NCBI RefSeq assembly: GCF_036785885.1
Contig: NC_092329.1
Span: 3,658,001 to 3,722,000 of the forward strand
DNA from: Coffea arabica
Taxonomy: Eukaryota; Streptophyta; Magnoliopsida; Gentianales; Rubiaceae
DNA length: 64,000 nt
Direction of reading: 5' to 3'
Shown: positions 11,046-23,588 of the stretch, in pieces
Layout of the letters: each line of letters begins with the position of its first letter
Numbering within the stretch: the stretch's first letter is position 1
The notes under the pieces: generated by a model
What the model was told of the DNA's origin: nothing
The model's input: only the letters and a program-made list of their open reading frames with translations
The model's database searches: none
Made by a program: the position numbers and the translations under genes

Positions 11046-12116
11046 GTCACCCTACCTTTCATAGATGATCAGGTAGTTTCCACACACACCGTCTGTCAGA
11101 GTAATTGGTGAAATAAAATGCATGCCTATAAATTAATCGGCAGCTCTCACTTTAGTATTTAATTGTTCGTTTAAAACATAGCATGCGACCTTTCACAGAT
11201 TTTTGGGCTTTGCCAAAGCTCTGAACGACGTCCTTGATGGCATGGCAAAGAAGGGTTTACCAATTCCTCCTGCCTGCCTAAATTAAGGATGGTAGCCACG
11301 AGGATCTTCCTTCTACTATTTTAGGGACACTTTTAAAATCACACCTTTGCTTCTACGGCACTTTTGTCACGTCTTTGTACATGTCTTTAAGTTCTTTTTG
11401 ATCAATAATGTCTTCAAAAAAAAAGAACCGCTTGTTCTTTAAGTTATTGCTTGTTCATCCTGCAATACCTCCAATCACAATAGAAACGGAAGACAGAGCC
11501 GCACAATGTGGTTGATTGCTTTTGTTCATGAAGTCTGCTAGTAGGACTGTTTGTGTGAGATTGCAATTCCCTGCAATGATACTTCCACGGCATCAGAGTA
11601 CCCACGCACTGTTCTTCTTGGGTTCAAATCCCACTTTCTGAAGGTTTTGCGGCCACTCATTTTCTTTCACTAATATCAGCGGGCACTCTGTTTAATAATT
11701 TTACTAAAGTATTTTGTTATTAGTACAATCGGATTGAGATATCCATCTCCACCAATAAAACCGTTTTTCTGATGCTAGGAGACGAAAGTATTTGTAATAG
11801 AAAAATCGCTTATTAATGGGGTGCTTTAGTTCGATGGAATGCAACTAGCTAAAATTCCTACCTTTCTTACACGACTAAATACAGGAGAGGCTCATATGCC
11901 TTGAACCCTTTCTTTATTAAAAAAAAAAAAAAAAAAATCACTTATTTACAACCTTGCCATATACACCACAATTTGCAGGAAAGAAAATTACATGATCTTT
12001 AACTTAAAACAGAATTCTATCGTCCCTAGATTAATTGCCATGAAAAGACAATTCAAGCATCAAAAGTCATAAAGCCCCATAAGCCAAGTCAACCTAATCC
12101 AGAGTGAAGAATGCTT
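11046..12116. other. Intergenic DNA containing a methyltransferase pseudogene fragment
   Basis: Apart from the fragment at 11471-11705 no gene is seen. A short open stretch around 11200-11280 reads as protein-like sequence but has no recognisable domain. A run of about 19 A lies near 11920-11938. Confidence 0.4.
11471..11705 (-). pseudogene. Fragment of the SAM-dependent methyltransferase gene at 31925-33539
   Basis: This stretch aligns closely over its full length with 32144-32409, the middle of exon 2 of the methyltransferase gene about 20 kb away on the same strand. Shared blocks include atgaagtctgctagtagg and gttcaaatcccactttctga. Relative to the intact gene it lacks several short blocks, the largest about 29 bases, and has small insertions, so it cannot encode the domain. 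Exon 1 and the ends of exon 2 are absent. It is a partial duplicate, not a processed copy of the whole mRNA. Confidence 0.85.
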
Positions 12117-15100
12117 TCACGCAGAGAGGATATCAAATTCATGGGGCATGAAATCTTCACTCGGTCTGTAGTATTTGTCTGGCGAATAGAGACCCAAATT
12201 TGTCACTTGACTTGTATAGAGGCAAGCAAATCTCTCCACCTGATACAGATCCTCAACTGAATTCAGGGGAAAAAGAAAACGAAAAAAAAAAGGGGATACT
12301 TCCTTGCAAAAAAATAATAAAAAAGAGAGGAAAAACTCATGAATACTTCTGGTCACCTGATGCGCAAAGCGAGAATTTTGATAGCCAGTTTTCATCAGTT
12401 GTCCCCAGGCTTTATGGAACTGAAAAGATTTCAAAAACGTATATGAAATAAGCTTCACAGAAATGTCATGCTGAACATGGATTTTCAGAGAATGATTTGG
12501 TCATGATTTTTCTTGAACTGACAATCTTCAGCAAAATATGCCAGCGTCATTCTCTATTCCCAAACGCAAGTCCAAGTTTGTAAGGCCAAGCAAGATACAT
12601 AAAACACTTGAACTGCTTACCTTTTGGTGACATTCCCGTTGGGCCTGTTGGTGACTTAGCCTCACTTGCTCTCTCAGAGACTGGAGTAAAATTATTCAGT
12701 CAGAAACTCGTCTGTCGACACTTTGGACGACAATGATACTTTCCAGCACAGAGAATAAATAGCAACACTCACAAATATGTAAATATAAAAAGATTACAAA
12801 CCACTGTAAGCGAAACAAGCTACGCATTTACATGTACAGCATATAAAAGGAAACAGCAAAAATGTCTTGGATCATTTATTTGCCCAAACAGTAATGTTAT
12901 TGTTGTTTAATATTATTATTCTCATTAGAGTCAGTAATGTATAGACATTTTGTTGGTTGAAAAGTCATCTTTGACAATTTCATGCCTCAATAGGTGTATA
13001 AACTACCTGTAGTTTTTCAATCTCAGATGACATCTCTTCCTTGTTAATATCCACGTGTTCAAACCTGAATCATACGAACATTTAAGCGTGAAATTGAGAA
13101 ATATGCTGAATATCAAAATAAGATAAATTCCCTGAAACCATTCTCCAAAAATCTTCACGTATATGATTTGGACCCAACAAAACTTGGGTGACTTCAGGAC
13201 AACGAAAATGTTCAAGGGTAAAAAGAAAGCAAGGGGTACAACCGTCCTCCTCACTCACTTTTTCTTACTTTTATCCACATTTTGGGGCCCGAAGAAAGGA
13301 AGGTAGTGGTTTACTACACATAACTGACAGAGAAGAGAGCACTTACATGAGAGACCACTTCAAATGATGTATCTTATCTTCAATGTGGTCACGCTCACTC
13401 CTCAACGACTGAAGTTGCTGCAGAGAACAATTAATCACTTGAGGAAGAACATAAGGATAATAACATGAATTTCAAACATAATATAAGTGCGTTCTGGTTA
13501 TTGTCGACACCATTGTAATCTCAATGAGTATGAATTTGCTCAAGCACTCAATCCTATTCGCTTTTCCTAGTTATTTAGAGAGAAGCACGTTTTAGCATGC
13601 CTCTCATATTCTTCATGTAGAAAAATGTAAAGAAAAGAAAAACTAAAAGTTATTCCACATGAAACTATGATTTGGTGAACATACAAATTATCATCAGCCA
13701 CATACCTGCTCTCTGCAAAAGACAATAAAATACAACCCGCACGCGTACATGTGCACGCACACACCGAGAGAAGATAGAAAAGGAGAAATAATCAACAACA
13801 ATCATTAATTTCTACTTCCTTGAAATATCTAATAAGCGTTTCCATGAAAACTATTCTACTAAACAGTTCAGTAGTCCTATCCTTCTTCTGAAAGCATAAA
13901 TTGTCACTACATTATTTTCTAATTACATAATATGAAGACAATGCCACTTTTTGAATCTACTTCACTTAGCCATGAAGGAAAATAAAAATCATTTTCTTTT
14001 CTTGTGAAAATAGAAGAGGTAGTTTATTTGTCCGGCTCATTCACTTAATGAGTTGTCTTGACGGAGTTGCAAAATTACCAGAATATTCAACTAAAATCAA
14101 CCAAAATCAATTTCTCATAACAAAGTATTTAATTTTGCAACAATTACAAACAATGATAACCGTATTCGCTTTTAAAAGTCTATTATCTGCGTATAATAAG
14201 ATTGAAGAGGTTAGTTGCATCTACACCTTGCGTGTATCCCTTATTTCCCAGAGAAGTTCGACCTCCCTCTCAAGCTCAGGAACAACAAGCATTGTTCTCC
14301 ACCCTGTTCAAAAGACATATCTTCAACTTCATTCTGGCTTTCGAAACGAAACAAAACAAAACAGGTGAGACACAGCACTCATTAGATATGGTGATATCTC
14401 TATGCTATTCATTTCAGCAGCTCACCACTAATTATAGTAACTTTTGTTGGACCAAAGTTGTGAGTGGAGAAAACAAAGTCTATAACTTATAAGAACAACA
14501 CTATTAGGAATTCGAGCATTAGGTTTACCATTTTAATATTTAAGTTAATTTGCTGCCCAGCTGACGTCTAGCAGATTACATATATAGGTAGAACCAAATA
14601 GATGATACCTCATATTAACAACATTCTGTGAACAAGTACATGATTCACATTTGAGATTAAAAAAAAAAAAAAAGAAAGCGTAAAAACTTCTACTAGATCA
14701 TACACCAGATTATGATCAAATGTCGTTGGGATGCATATGCTCTTTGAACAGATTCAAGTATGGTAGCTTCCTTCCTCCAGTTAACCAAAGGGAAAAATCA
14801 AAAAGGAAAAAAAGATTTCCATCAACAACAAAGACGTGCAAATGAAAGGAATTTTAGAAAATTTAAAGCAAAAATTTTGGGAGGCTTGATAATGACTAAC
14901 ATTTTTTGTTGCCAAACAGTTAATTATAAGCATGGTGTCCTCATCTCGTAGACAATAAACTTGACTGAGTGCGTGCTAATATTACAACGAGGTATGCAGG
15001 AAACATTTATGATGTTTCAGAAAAAACTAAGAATCCTTTTTATTTGAGAAAATAAAGTTCTTTTTGAAATTTTATTCGCACTCAACTTTAAGCAAATTAT

Positions 15101-18100
15101 AGGATAGGAACACATGAGAAAATGGTAGAAGGTATACCAAGAACTTTTTTACTGCGTAGGATATCTCCATAAATGTGATCCCCAACATAGAGTACCTAAA
15201 AACAGACCATTAGTAACAGATTTTACACCATAAAAGTCAATAAAAATTTACACAATATAAGCATCAGCATAATGTATCTTTGAATTATTACTTCCTTTCC
15301 TTATCAGAACAAAAATTATAAGCATGATCATTAAAAATACTACAATTTATTTCTCAACACTCTGCCATAATGGAGCCTGCATGCAATTATGTATGTACCA
15401 ATGCAATGATTGTACAAGTAATCAATTCTAGCTTACTCGCAGCAATTTGCACTAACAGAAGCAACACCGCTTTGTAAATGCCTGAAAAGTATAAGAGAAG
15501 TGAAGGAAAAAATTTTGATAAATCCAATACCTGCGAGCTTGATTCAATAGATAACAATTTATGCAGATGGCCGACATTTCCTCCCTGGAAAGAAAATAAC
15601 GAACTCAACTATCATAATGAAGAAGATTGCAAATTCGGAAACGAATACTAAAAGAAAATGATATATGTTCACTTTTTTGCATAGAGGCTATTTTTTTACT
15701 ACATCTCAAGCTCAATATTTACCTGGAAAACTTTGCATTTCTTGTTCAGACCGTTTGATGGCAGTCTTAATAAAGTATTTCCTACCTAGGAAGTGTAGAC
15801 GAGAGTCAATAATGGATCTCAAAACATGTAAGAGATTGGGAATAACATATAATCAGGGAACATATATCTACCTGATGTAGTTAGTGAGGTACATCAAAGA
15901 ACAGAATGGCTGGAGATGTCGTATTATAAAGATCAACAAGATATCAGACTGACCTGAGCCATAGGCGTTCCATTATCAGTATTGAGAAGCATCCCAGACT
16001 CTGGAACAACCTCAAATAGATTGGCACGAACTTCATCATGGAAAAAACCAGGCTTGGCACTGCAGGTTAGTTTCCTTTAATCCTTCAGTATGGGAAAACT
16101 GATCATAAAAAAAAATAAATAAATAAAAAACCTAATAGTGCGAGTATCAATCAACTTCAGAAACATAACTACGTCCAGCTAACAACTCCATACACTGAAC
16201 GTTATTTCCCCCATCTATATCTAGGATACCAATACTGCCAACATCCCCAATATGGGCAACTGTAGTGTCACTTTTTCAGCTTATGAAAAAGCTGAAAAGA
16301 GCAGAAGAACAATGGATCAAAATTAAAACCTCTTATCACAGTCCTAAGTCACCAAAAATAGGACTCCCAAAAGTTTAAAAAAGAATTATTGAAGATGACC
16401 CGATTAAACCCACAAATACACATTACTACAAGCACCATTAAGAATACAAGATTACGGTGTTAGTGGAATTGACCAGGCACAAGCCAAAGAACGTTTCAAT
16501 TTGGAAAGTGGAAAGTTACCAAAGGAAGCCACTTTTGCATCCAACCACTTAACCAAACCTTTACTCTAGGCAGATCTTGTAGTAAGTGTTCGAGAAATTA
16601 AGCCAAAGTAAGTCATCCACAACGGCCATTGGCCAAGTATTTATTCTTTTTTTTTTTTGTAGGGTGAAATCTCATAAGAGCCATATCACAGAAGTTCAAT
16701 TGAACTTACGGCATCAGAAAATTCTTATGTGTCCACATGCATATCCTTTGGTTCAGCAAGACAAGAATAGCTTACTCACTTAAAATTGAAAATACAACTT
16801 CACACCAAGTCAGAAATAAAAACAAAAGGACTCGACTGAAAAGTTTAAGATTCAAAGAAATGATATGACCAGTGCAAGTAAGAAGTGTGAAGTAGTTACA
16901 AGAATAGCAGCATCAAGAAAACAGATAAAACACTATTCTGCTTGGCCTACTGCTTATTAGTGGATATACTACAGCTAAGAGGAAAAAACTGACCTGCCAG
17001 TAATGACCACATCAAAGTACCTCAGCCAATCAAAACTCAAAGGTGAGCAGCCATCTACACTTCTGGGTCCACAAAGGAAGTTCATGACAATGTTGGTGTA
17101 GTCCCATAGGCTGCATTAAAAACAACTTTACGATTTTGCTATCTTATCCTTCAAATTAATGAAAGACCTAGCTGCCAATGAATTATCTAATTCTTTATCT
17201 CCATCAATGCTCAAAGTTTGACCACATGACTGGCATCAATTTACTGAAAAATCTAGGAAATTCCTGTAGAAGCTAATAATTCTCAGCCAAGAAAGAACCA
17301 TCAAAATTCACATTTGCAAGAGTACATCAGTCTAGTATGTATGGCTGTTATCCACAGAATTCATTTCCTTCTTTTCTTCTAAGGAATATATTAAGGGAGA
17401 ACACGATTTTGCTGAAAAAGTTGCGAGTGCATATCATTTTTTCACCAGTACAAGACCATCAATAGAATTTGGAAGTGCCTAAGTGCATAAATGAGTAGGA
17501 TTTTGAATCATGCTTTAAACATAGCATCACCACTCACCCACTCAAAACAAGGAAAGATGTTAAGGTGGAAAACGCACAGAGAACCTGAATCAACTTGTAA
17601 GCTTTCGCTCCGCTTCAAATTTTTTCTTTTATTCTTTTTCCCCAAAGTGCTCCTCCCTTCAATTTTTGATTTGCTAGTCTTTACCAAGTCATTTGCCATG
17701 CTATTTATTAGCATTAGTGAATCCTACTGAACATTTAATCCTTCTACAAAGTCAAAGTTAAATTTGTCAAAAACCAGATCTTTCTGATAAAGTACGTTCT
17801 TCCCAAGAGTTGAACTCATCCTTAACAGTATGAACAAAGACCTATAGCCCACATCACCCATAAGAGAAAGATCCAAGGAGATTAGTTTGATTACACTATG
17901 AATTTGGTGCAGTAGATTTTTCATGTTTGGTGAGTTGCATGATTTGCTTGAGATGGAGAGAATGAAGGAGGGGCATGCATTTGTTCATTTGCAAAGAGCA
18001 TCAGAGAATTGAGTTTTAATATGGTTCAGCAACGTGGCAAGTTGGTTTTTCATCTTTGGTCAGAATCAGATGAAAATTTGCTTTCAACTTCTATTATCCC

Positions 18101-21100
18101 CCACCCAGGAGAAAGTGATATATTTCCAAAAAGATTTATGGGCTTATGTATTGAACTTAGAAGTTTGTCTTTACAAGAACACATTTAAAGAACAAGAATA
18201 AAACATCCCCCTCAAGAAATAGCTAATTGGAAGTAATAGAAAGGTTTAGTAAACTAACAAGTCAGACTAAATCAGAAACCTTGGTTATTGCATCAATAAC
18301 TTCATTTTTGACATATTTACCATATCAACCAAGCATATTATTGGAATATATTCTAATTCTTTATTCTGGGTATAGAACATATTCATGCTAATTCTCTGAA
18401 GCTAAAAGCTACCTATGGAAAGGGTATATGGGGCAAGTTAAAATGTCATCACCTGTTTGTCACCAAAAAAGTTGCACGTCCAGACTCTCTAAGCATTTTG
18501 AGCATGGGAACAATTGCAGTATCCTCATTAATATACCTGATAAGTAGCACAAAATACAGATAAATATCACTTACAGATGAAAGAAAATATTATAACTACT
18601 AGACACTGTAAAGTTATGTCCAAACATTTTAAAACCAGCATACAATGCTATCTTTTACATTAAAAAGTAAAAAAATTATATGTTCACATATGATATCAAT
18701 GAAAGAACCATTCTGAATACCTTTTCGGATCTTCAGCAACCATCTGCTTCAAAGTCCCATCACGATGGCACAGGTCCACTGCAGCTCTAACATCCTTGTA
18801 CATTTGAGAGTAGCTGTAATCATATAGGAATTTAGAAAACTCAGAAAGCGAGGAGAAAAATGACAACTGTATAACTAGCTAAAATTCTTATCATTTGATG
18901 ATATGCAGATGCGTAGCACGAGTTCATTTTCAAGAAACAATCTAATAGAATCAGTAAGTTAGATATGACGATGAGCTTTGCTATGCTGCATTTTTGACTG
19001 GGTTTCGTGCTATTAATGCTGGTTTTGAATTGGATGTACTTAAATTGTCCGTATATACAGTTGTTGTACACTGCTAAGCAACCTGATCTGCATGAGGTTG
19101 AGAATTAAATATCAAGCAGTACAAGGAAAACGTTATCTATGATCTCAAATACTTTCCAAAAATGATTTCCTAATGCATAGGCAGCTCAAATGTCTTTACG
19201 TACTAATAATTCAGAAACCACTAATTATCCTTCCCAAAAGGTGTCTGTGTTTATGAATACCAAAACATGTATTACACAAGGAACAAAGTTACCAATATCA
19301 ATATCCCCAGAACCAACATAGTCACAGCACAAGGTCTTAAACTAATTGAAGTTAGAAGCAGAGAGTGAATTTCTGACATAACATCAAAATATCTGAAAGC
19401 TATGGTAAGTCTCTTACTCTACCCTGCCCAGAAGTTTTCCAGGATTGTTATCCTTGAAGTCCACAAGCTGAGCAAAGAGATAGGCTTCGGCCAGTGAAAA
19501 AAGAGTATCAATGAGAGCATAATCTGGCTCATCAAATGAGTCCCGTATCAAAGTACTTCCATAGGTAGCAACTTTATCTTCCTTTGACATCTCCCTAAAT
19601 CCATGGTAAGCTACTTTGACATACTTGTGTCTATCCATCTGAGATATAACAAATAAAGAGGGTTGTTAGTGTTATACTTGCCCTATGTGGCGCACATAAA
19701 CTTAACTGCGACCAAAACCTTTTTTAACAGCCTTGAATACAAACCTTCAAAATATTGCCTCTCTTTTTGTCAAGAACTAAACCTCTGACCATGTACTTCC
19801 AATCAAAGGTCCATTCCAACAACTACAAAGAACCCAAATTAGTTAAAAGGCTATATTTCTTGCTTCAGAGTCAAAGCATTAAAAGGTCCATTCTTTTATT
19901 TGTCTAGGCATTTTTCCTTAACAAACGCATTCACTAAAGGCATTGTTTAAAAGACGCATTCAGTGAATACATTGTTTCGAATTCTCACTATTTGCGAACT
20001 CTTTTTGAAAAGTGCCACTATTTCAGAATTTACTCCTTATAAAAGATTTAGTATTACCCAAGGCAAATCAGGTTAGAGACCCTTTCTCATAATCAAGTAC
20101 AAGCTCAAGTTTGTGTACGAACCTCCGAAGGGTACCCTAGATCATAAACTAGCTTTCTGACTGTGCCTCCATAAGCCAGAGATTCAAAAGTCTCGGGCTT
20201 GTATTGTGCCAAAGTGTAATCCATGTCAAATCCGACAGCAACAATATTCTTCATGTTTAAAGATCTATTGCAGAAGATTTGTTTTCCTATGTCAATTTTA
20301 TGCCCTCCTTCAGGAGACGACCATATATGAGGGTCCTGACCACCAAATCTGCCAGTGGTTCTCTCAAAGTCTGAAGTTTTGCCATCTAAGTCAGTCCCAT
20401 CCATTGTACTGCCAGTATGCATCTGTTTACTTCCTGCTATATTTCACAAAGAAACTATATACAGTAAAGATCATGTTACATGAAGTCAAGCCTGCTTATC
20501 AAACAGAATTTGAAAGTGCATGATAATAGCCATTGACTAGTAGAAAAGGGAAGGAAAACAAGGCACAGAGAAAGTAAAAATGGACTAAGCAAGTAACTTA
20601 ACCTTGTCAGTTTTACTTACAAACTTAAAACAACCAAAATTCGCAAGTGTGATGGCCTACAAAAGGCAACATAAATATACTGACCCACTTCAGTGAATTT
20701 CATGAAAGCATTATAGCCTCAAATTTGAACTTTACACCAAGAGGGAAAGAAGAAAGGATAAGATTCTGTCCCACAGCCAAAATTTTAGCAGCTTACCTTC
20801 AGATATAATTGTAAATGAACAACGAGGCACGGAGTTAGGTTCCAACTTGTAAGCCTATACTCCAAGATATGCTCCAGGGGACACCTATATTTAACAAATC
20901 TTTCACTCTTAGACAATCCACTAACTGAATTCACGCTATCACATGTCATGACTAATCCCAGGCAAAAGAAAATTCATAAGCACCAAATTTCCCCGAATGT
21001 AAATAGCAAACCAAACCATGCAGGCCAGAGTGATAAAAAGATAAACCTGGAGACCCCGAAAAGGCCAACTCTAGGACAAATCAATAACAAGATAACTTTT

Positions 21101-22056
21101 TAGTGAACAGCATTGATCATAAACATTTCATCCCTATTCATTTCTTTCTACTTATGACCCAACATGTTTTATAGCTGGGACAACTTTTATCCCACGAACA
21201 GCAATTTCAAGTAAAAAACTCATTAAACCCAAATAAGCCTGTAATATCTATTTCCTAATAAGTTTAAAACTACAGCCAAGGAAAGGAGGCACACCATCAA
21301 GCACTGATATTTTAATCCCCGTTAAAATGAAAGAAAAAGAAAAGTCGAAACAAAATTTGGTTGAAATTGTTAGGACAGATTTTTAAAGAATTATTTAAAT
21401 AAAGAAACAACATGCATGCACAATTGATTGATAAACTTGAATCCTAGAAAATTTAGAACGGGACTCAGAAAATCAGAACGATTGAAATTTCAAGGAACGG
21501 AGGACGGACTAAAAAATAGTAGTGAATTATTGAAATAAGAAAAAAGCAACAACTTTAACAAAAACTAGAAGAAAGACAATATACATCAGAAATATAACAG
21601 CATAACAAGCATGCATGTTGACATGAAACATGGCATCCAAAAACGATACCATTAAAGAAACAAGCATTCCCCTCTTCAAGAACAAAAACTTTGACAATTC
21701 AAGAACTGCCAATCAATGAACAATAATGATGATGGCCAGGGTCTAAAGTTAACAGCTAATAAGGAGTGCTAAAAAGAAGGCAAAGAGGTGCAATCCAATG
21801 ATTGAAAAAAAAAAAAGAGGAGGACATAGTAAAAAAGAAAGCACAAACCTTTAGGACGGAGGAATTTGGCTGCGTCAGAAGAACGACGAGAAATACAAGT
21901 TGAAGCGAGAATTCCGGAATGGAAATGGAGAAATGTAGAGAAAGAAGGATAAGAAGAGGAGGAGGAAGAAAAGAGTAGTAGGTCGGGAGGAGGAGAGAAA
22001 AGGGAAGAAAGGCAGTGGGAGACGGAAACAGGAAGAGGACGCTTGGGAATTCGCAT
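12117..22056 (-). CDS. HAD-superfamily 5'-nucleotidase (cytosolic purine 5'-nucleotidase-like, NT5DC type)
   Basis: Seventeen exons on the minus strand: 22056-21849, 20433-20123, 19822-19745, 19638-19418, 18813-18721, 18536-18453, 17110-16994, 16059-15954, 15785-15723, 15584-15531, 15195-15138, 14303-14227, 13417-13347, 13064-13007, 12680-12621, 12419-12357 and 12239-12117. All borders are GT-AG and the sum is 1,845 nt, coding 614 aa. HAD motif I is VGFDMDYTLAQY (nucleophile DxD), motif II lies in ATFLVTNS, and motif IV is YVGDHIYGDIL. The protein ends with EDFMPHEFDILSA. Family members dephosphorylate purine nucleoside monophosphates; the substrate here is inferred. Exon 1 is rich in Ser, Arg and Pro, which suggests a mitochondrial or plastid presequence. 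An in-frame upstream ATG at 22326 would add 90 residues of low-complexity sequence; I prefer 22056 on family length. Confidence 0.92.
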
Positions 22057-22326
22057 CTTCAACTTAAATAGACATTTGGATTTTGGTGATGCCGATGATG
22101 CAATTTTGGGAAGGCCAGCAGATTTACTAAAAGATGAGGAATCGGATACCAATACAGATACGGATACGGTTACGAATACCGACACGGATTCCACCGCTCC
22201 CTTAACTATACTGATCCCTGAACCACCAATCCTCTCCTTCTCTTTTGCGATAAAGCCACGCCTTCTTCCCAGCGATATTGCTGCTTGTGCTGATGTAGTA
22301 ATTGGATTTGCTAATACTTGAGGCAT

Positions 22327-23055
22327 TTAAAGCTGATTAAATCCTGTTTTGCATGGTTTTTCCAGCTTACGGAAAGGAAACAGAATTGAGAATCCAATCC
22401 ACCCTTTCCCACCGGATCAGCAAATACTTTAATGCACCGGAACTCACACGTGGATGGTTAGTCCAGTGTCAGGTGGCGGCGGCGGGTGACGCCTCGGTTG
22501 CGGTAATTTTTTACGGCGGAGTGGTTGTGAGAGTGATTTTAACAGTTTTTCTTTTCTTTTTTTTTCCCCCCTGTTTGATTGTGTGTACTATGTAGTGGAC
22601 AGTGGTGTTGTACCATAACCGGGAGCTGGGGTTGGAACTTGCACAACAAATCCCAGAGAGAATGGAACGGCGGAAGGAGAAATTCAACGGGCTGGATTGG
22701 GCTACATTTGGGTGGGGCAATCGACGTGGACTTTCGATGGGTCCCATGCCTTGAATATTTTGGCACATTTTTATTTTTCCTTCGTGCATTGTGTTGTTAA
22801 CGTTATCTAGAATAATTTATAGGGATAATTTCAGAAACCTCCCCTGAGGTTTCTGACATTTACACTCACCTCCCCTATGGTTTGAACAATTACACTAACC
22901 TCCCCTGAGGTTACTAATCCTTTACAAATTCAGTCCAAATGATTAAAATATTGTTTTAGAAAATGAAATTAGAATTTTGTATCTGATTTGCTCTTTGTGC
23001 TACATGTCCAATGAATGACAAAGTATTACAAATTAATTAATAATTAATAAACTTT
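22327..23055. other. Upstream region of the nucleotidase gene and a repeat-family end
   Basis: 22327-22800 lies immediately upstream of the nucleotidase gene and probably holds its promoter; open frames there show no known domain. At about 22818-22935 the motif cctcccctgaggtt occurs three times in slightly varied form. The sequence around gggataatttcagaaacctc is a widespread plant repeat terminus as I recall. No matching opposite end was seen in the window. Confidence 0.45.
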
Positions 23056-23588
23056 AAGGAGCGTAGTTTATAGGCAAATATGTATTACTTATTTAAAGTA
23101 CCAGCTCTTTACAGGTATTTTACTTTCAAACATTTACTTTATTACAAATATTTATTCTCAAATACAGATTTCTATTTACTCTCAAATATTTAATTTTTGT
23201 TAAATAAAAAACCTACCTGTTTTTCTTCCGTAGAAATATTAATATAACACTTTTTCAATTTTAGTTATAAATATTTATGTATTTAGCATAAATTAAATGA
23301 TTCAGGATAAAATACTCATAAAGAGCTAATACTTTACTCATGTAATGGATGAAAACCATAAAAAATTAATACTTAATGGGCCATTTCTTTTTTTTAAAAA
23401 TATTTAATTTATATTAAATAGATAACCTACTGATTTTCTTTTTGCGAGAATATTACTGTAACACTTTTTACTTTTTAATTACAAACGTTAATATATTTAT
23501 CATAAATTAAATATTTGAAAATAAAATATCTGTAAAGGGCTGGTACTTTAAATAGGTTATATGCATTTGCCTATCAACTACACTCCTT
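23056..23588. mobile_element. Non-autonomous TIR element with internal direct repeats
   Basis: Left 23056-23127 and right 23516-23588 form a terminal inverted repeat of about 72 bp. Both arms contain the blocks aaggagtgtagtt (one base differs on the left), ataggcaaat and tatttaaagtaccagc. Between them lie two diverged direct repeats, about 23186-23336 and 23396-23555; the second overlaps the right arm. There is no coding capacity. A further partial copy of the terminus follows at about 23600-23650. No clear target duplication was identified, so the superfamily is not assigned. Confidence 0.65.

Noticed and set aside
12200-12451. Plus-strand frame opposite the last nucleotidase exons
   Set aside because: Shadow of real exons and an intron; the minus-strand exons are confirmed by splice borders and phase.
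22043-22321. Plus-strand frame with Asp-Thr repeats
   Set aside because: Lies opposite the first exon of the nucleotidase gene and its upstream frame; no homologue recognised.
22057-22326. Extended N-terminus of the nucleotidase from an upstream in-frame ATG
   Set aside because: Adds 90 residues of Val/Ser repeats; the ATG at 22056 gives a more usual family length and a better presequence. Left open.
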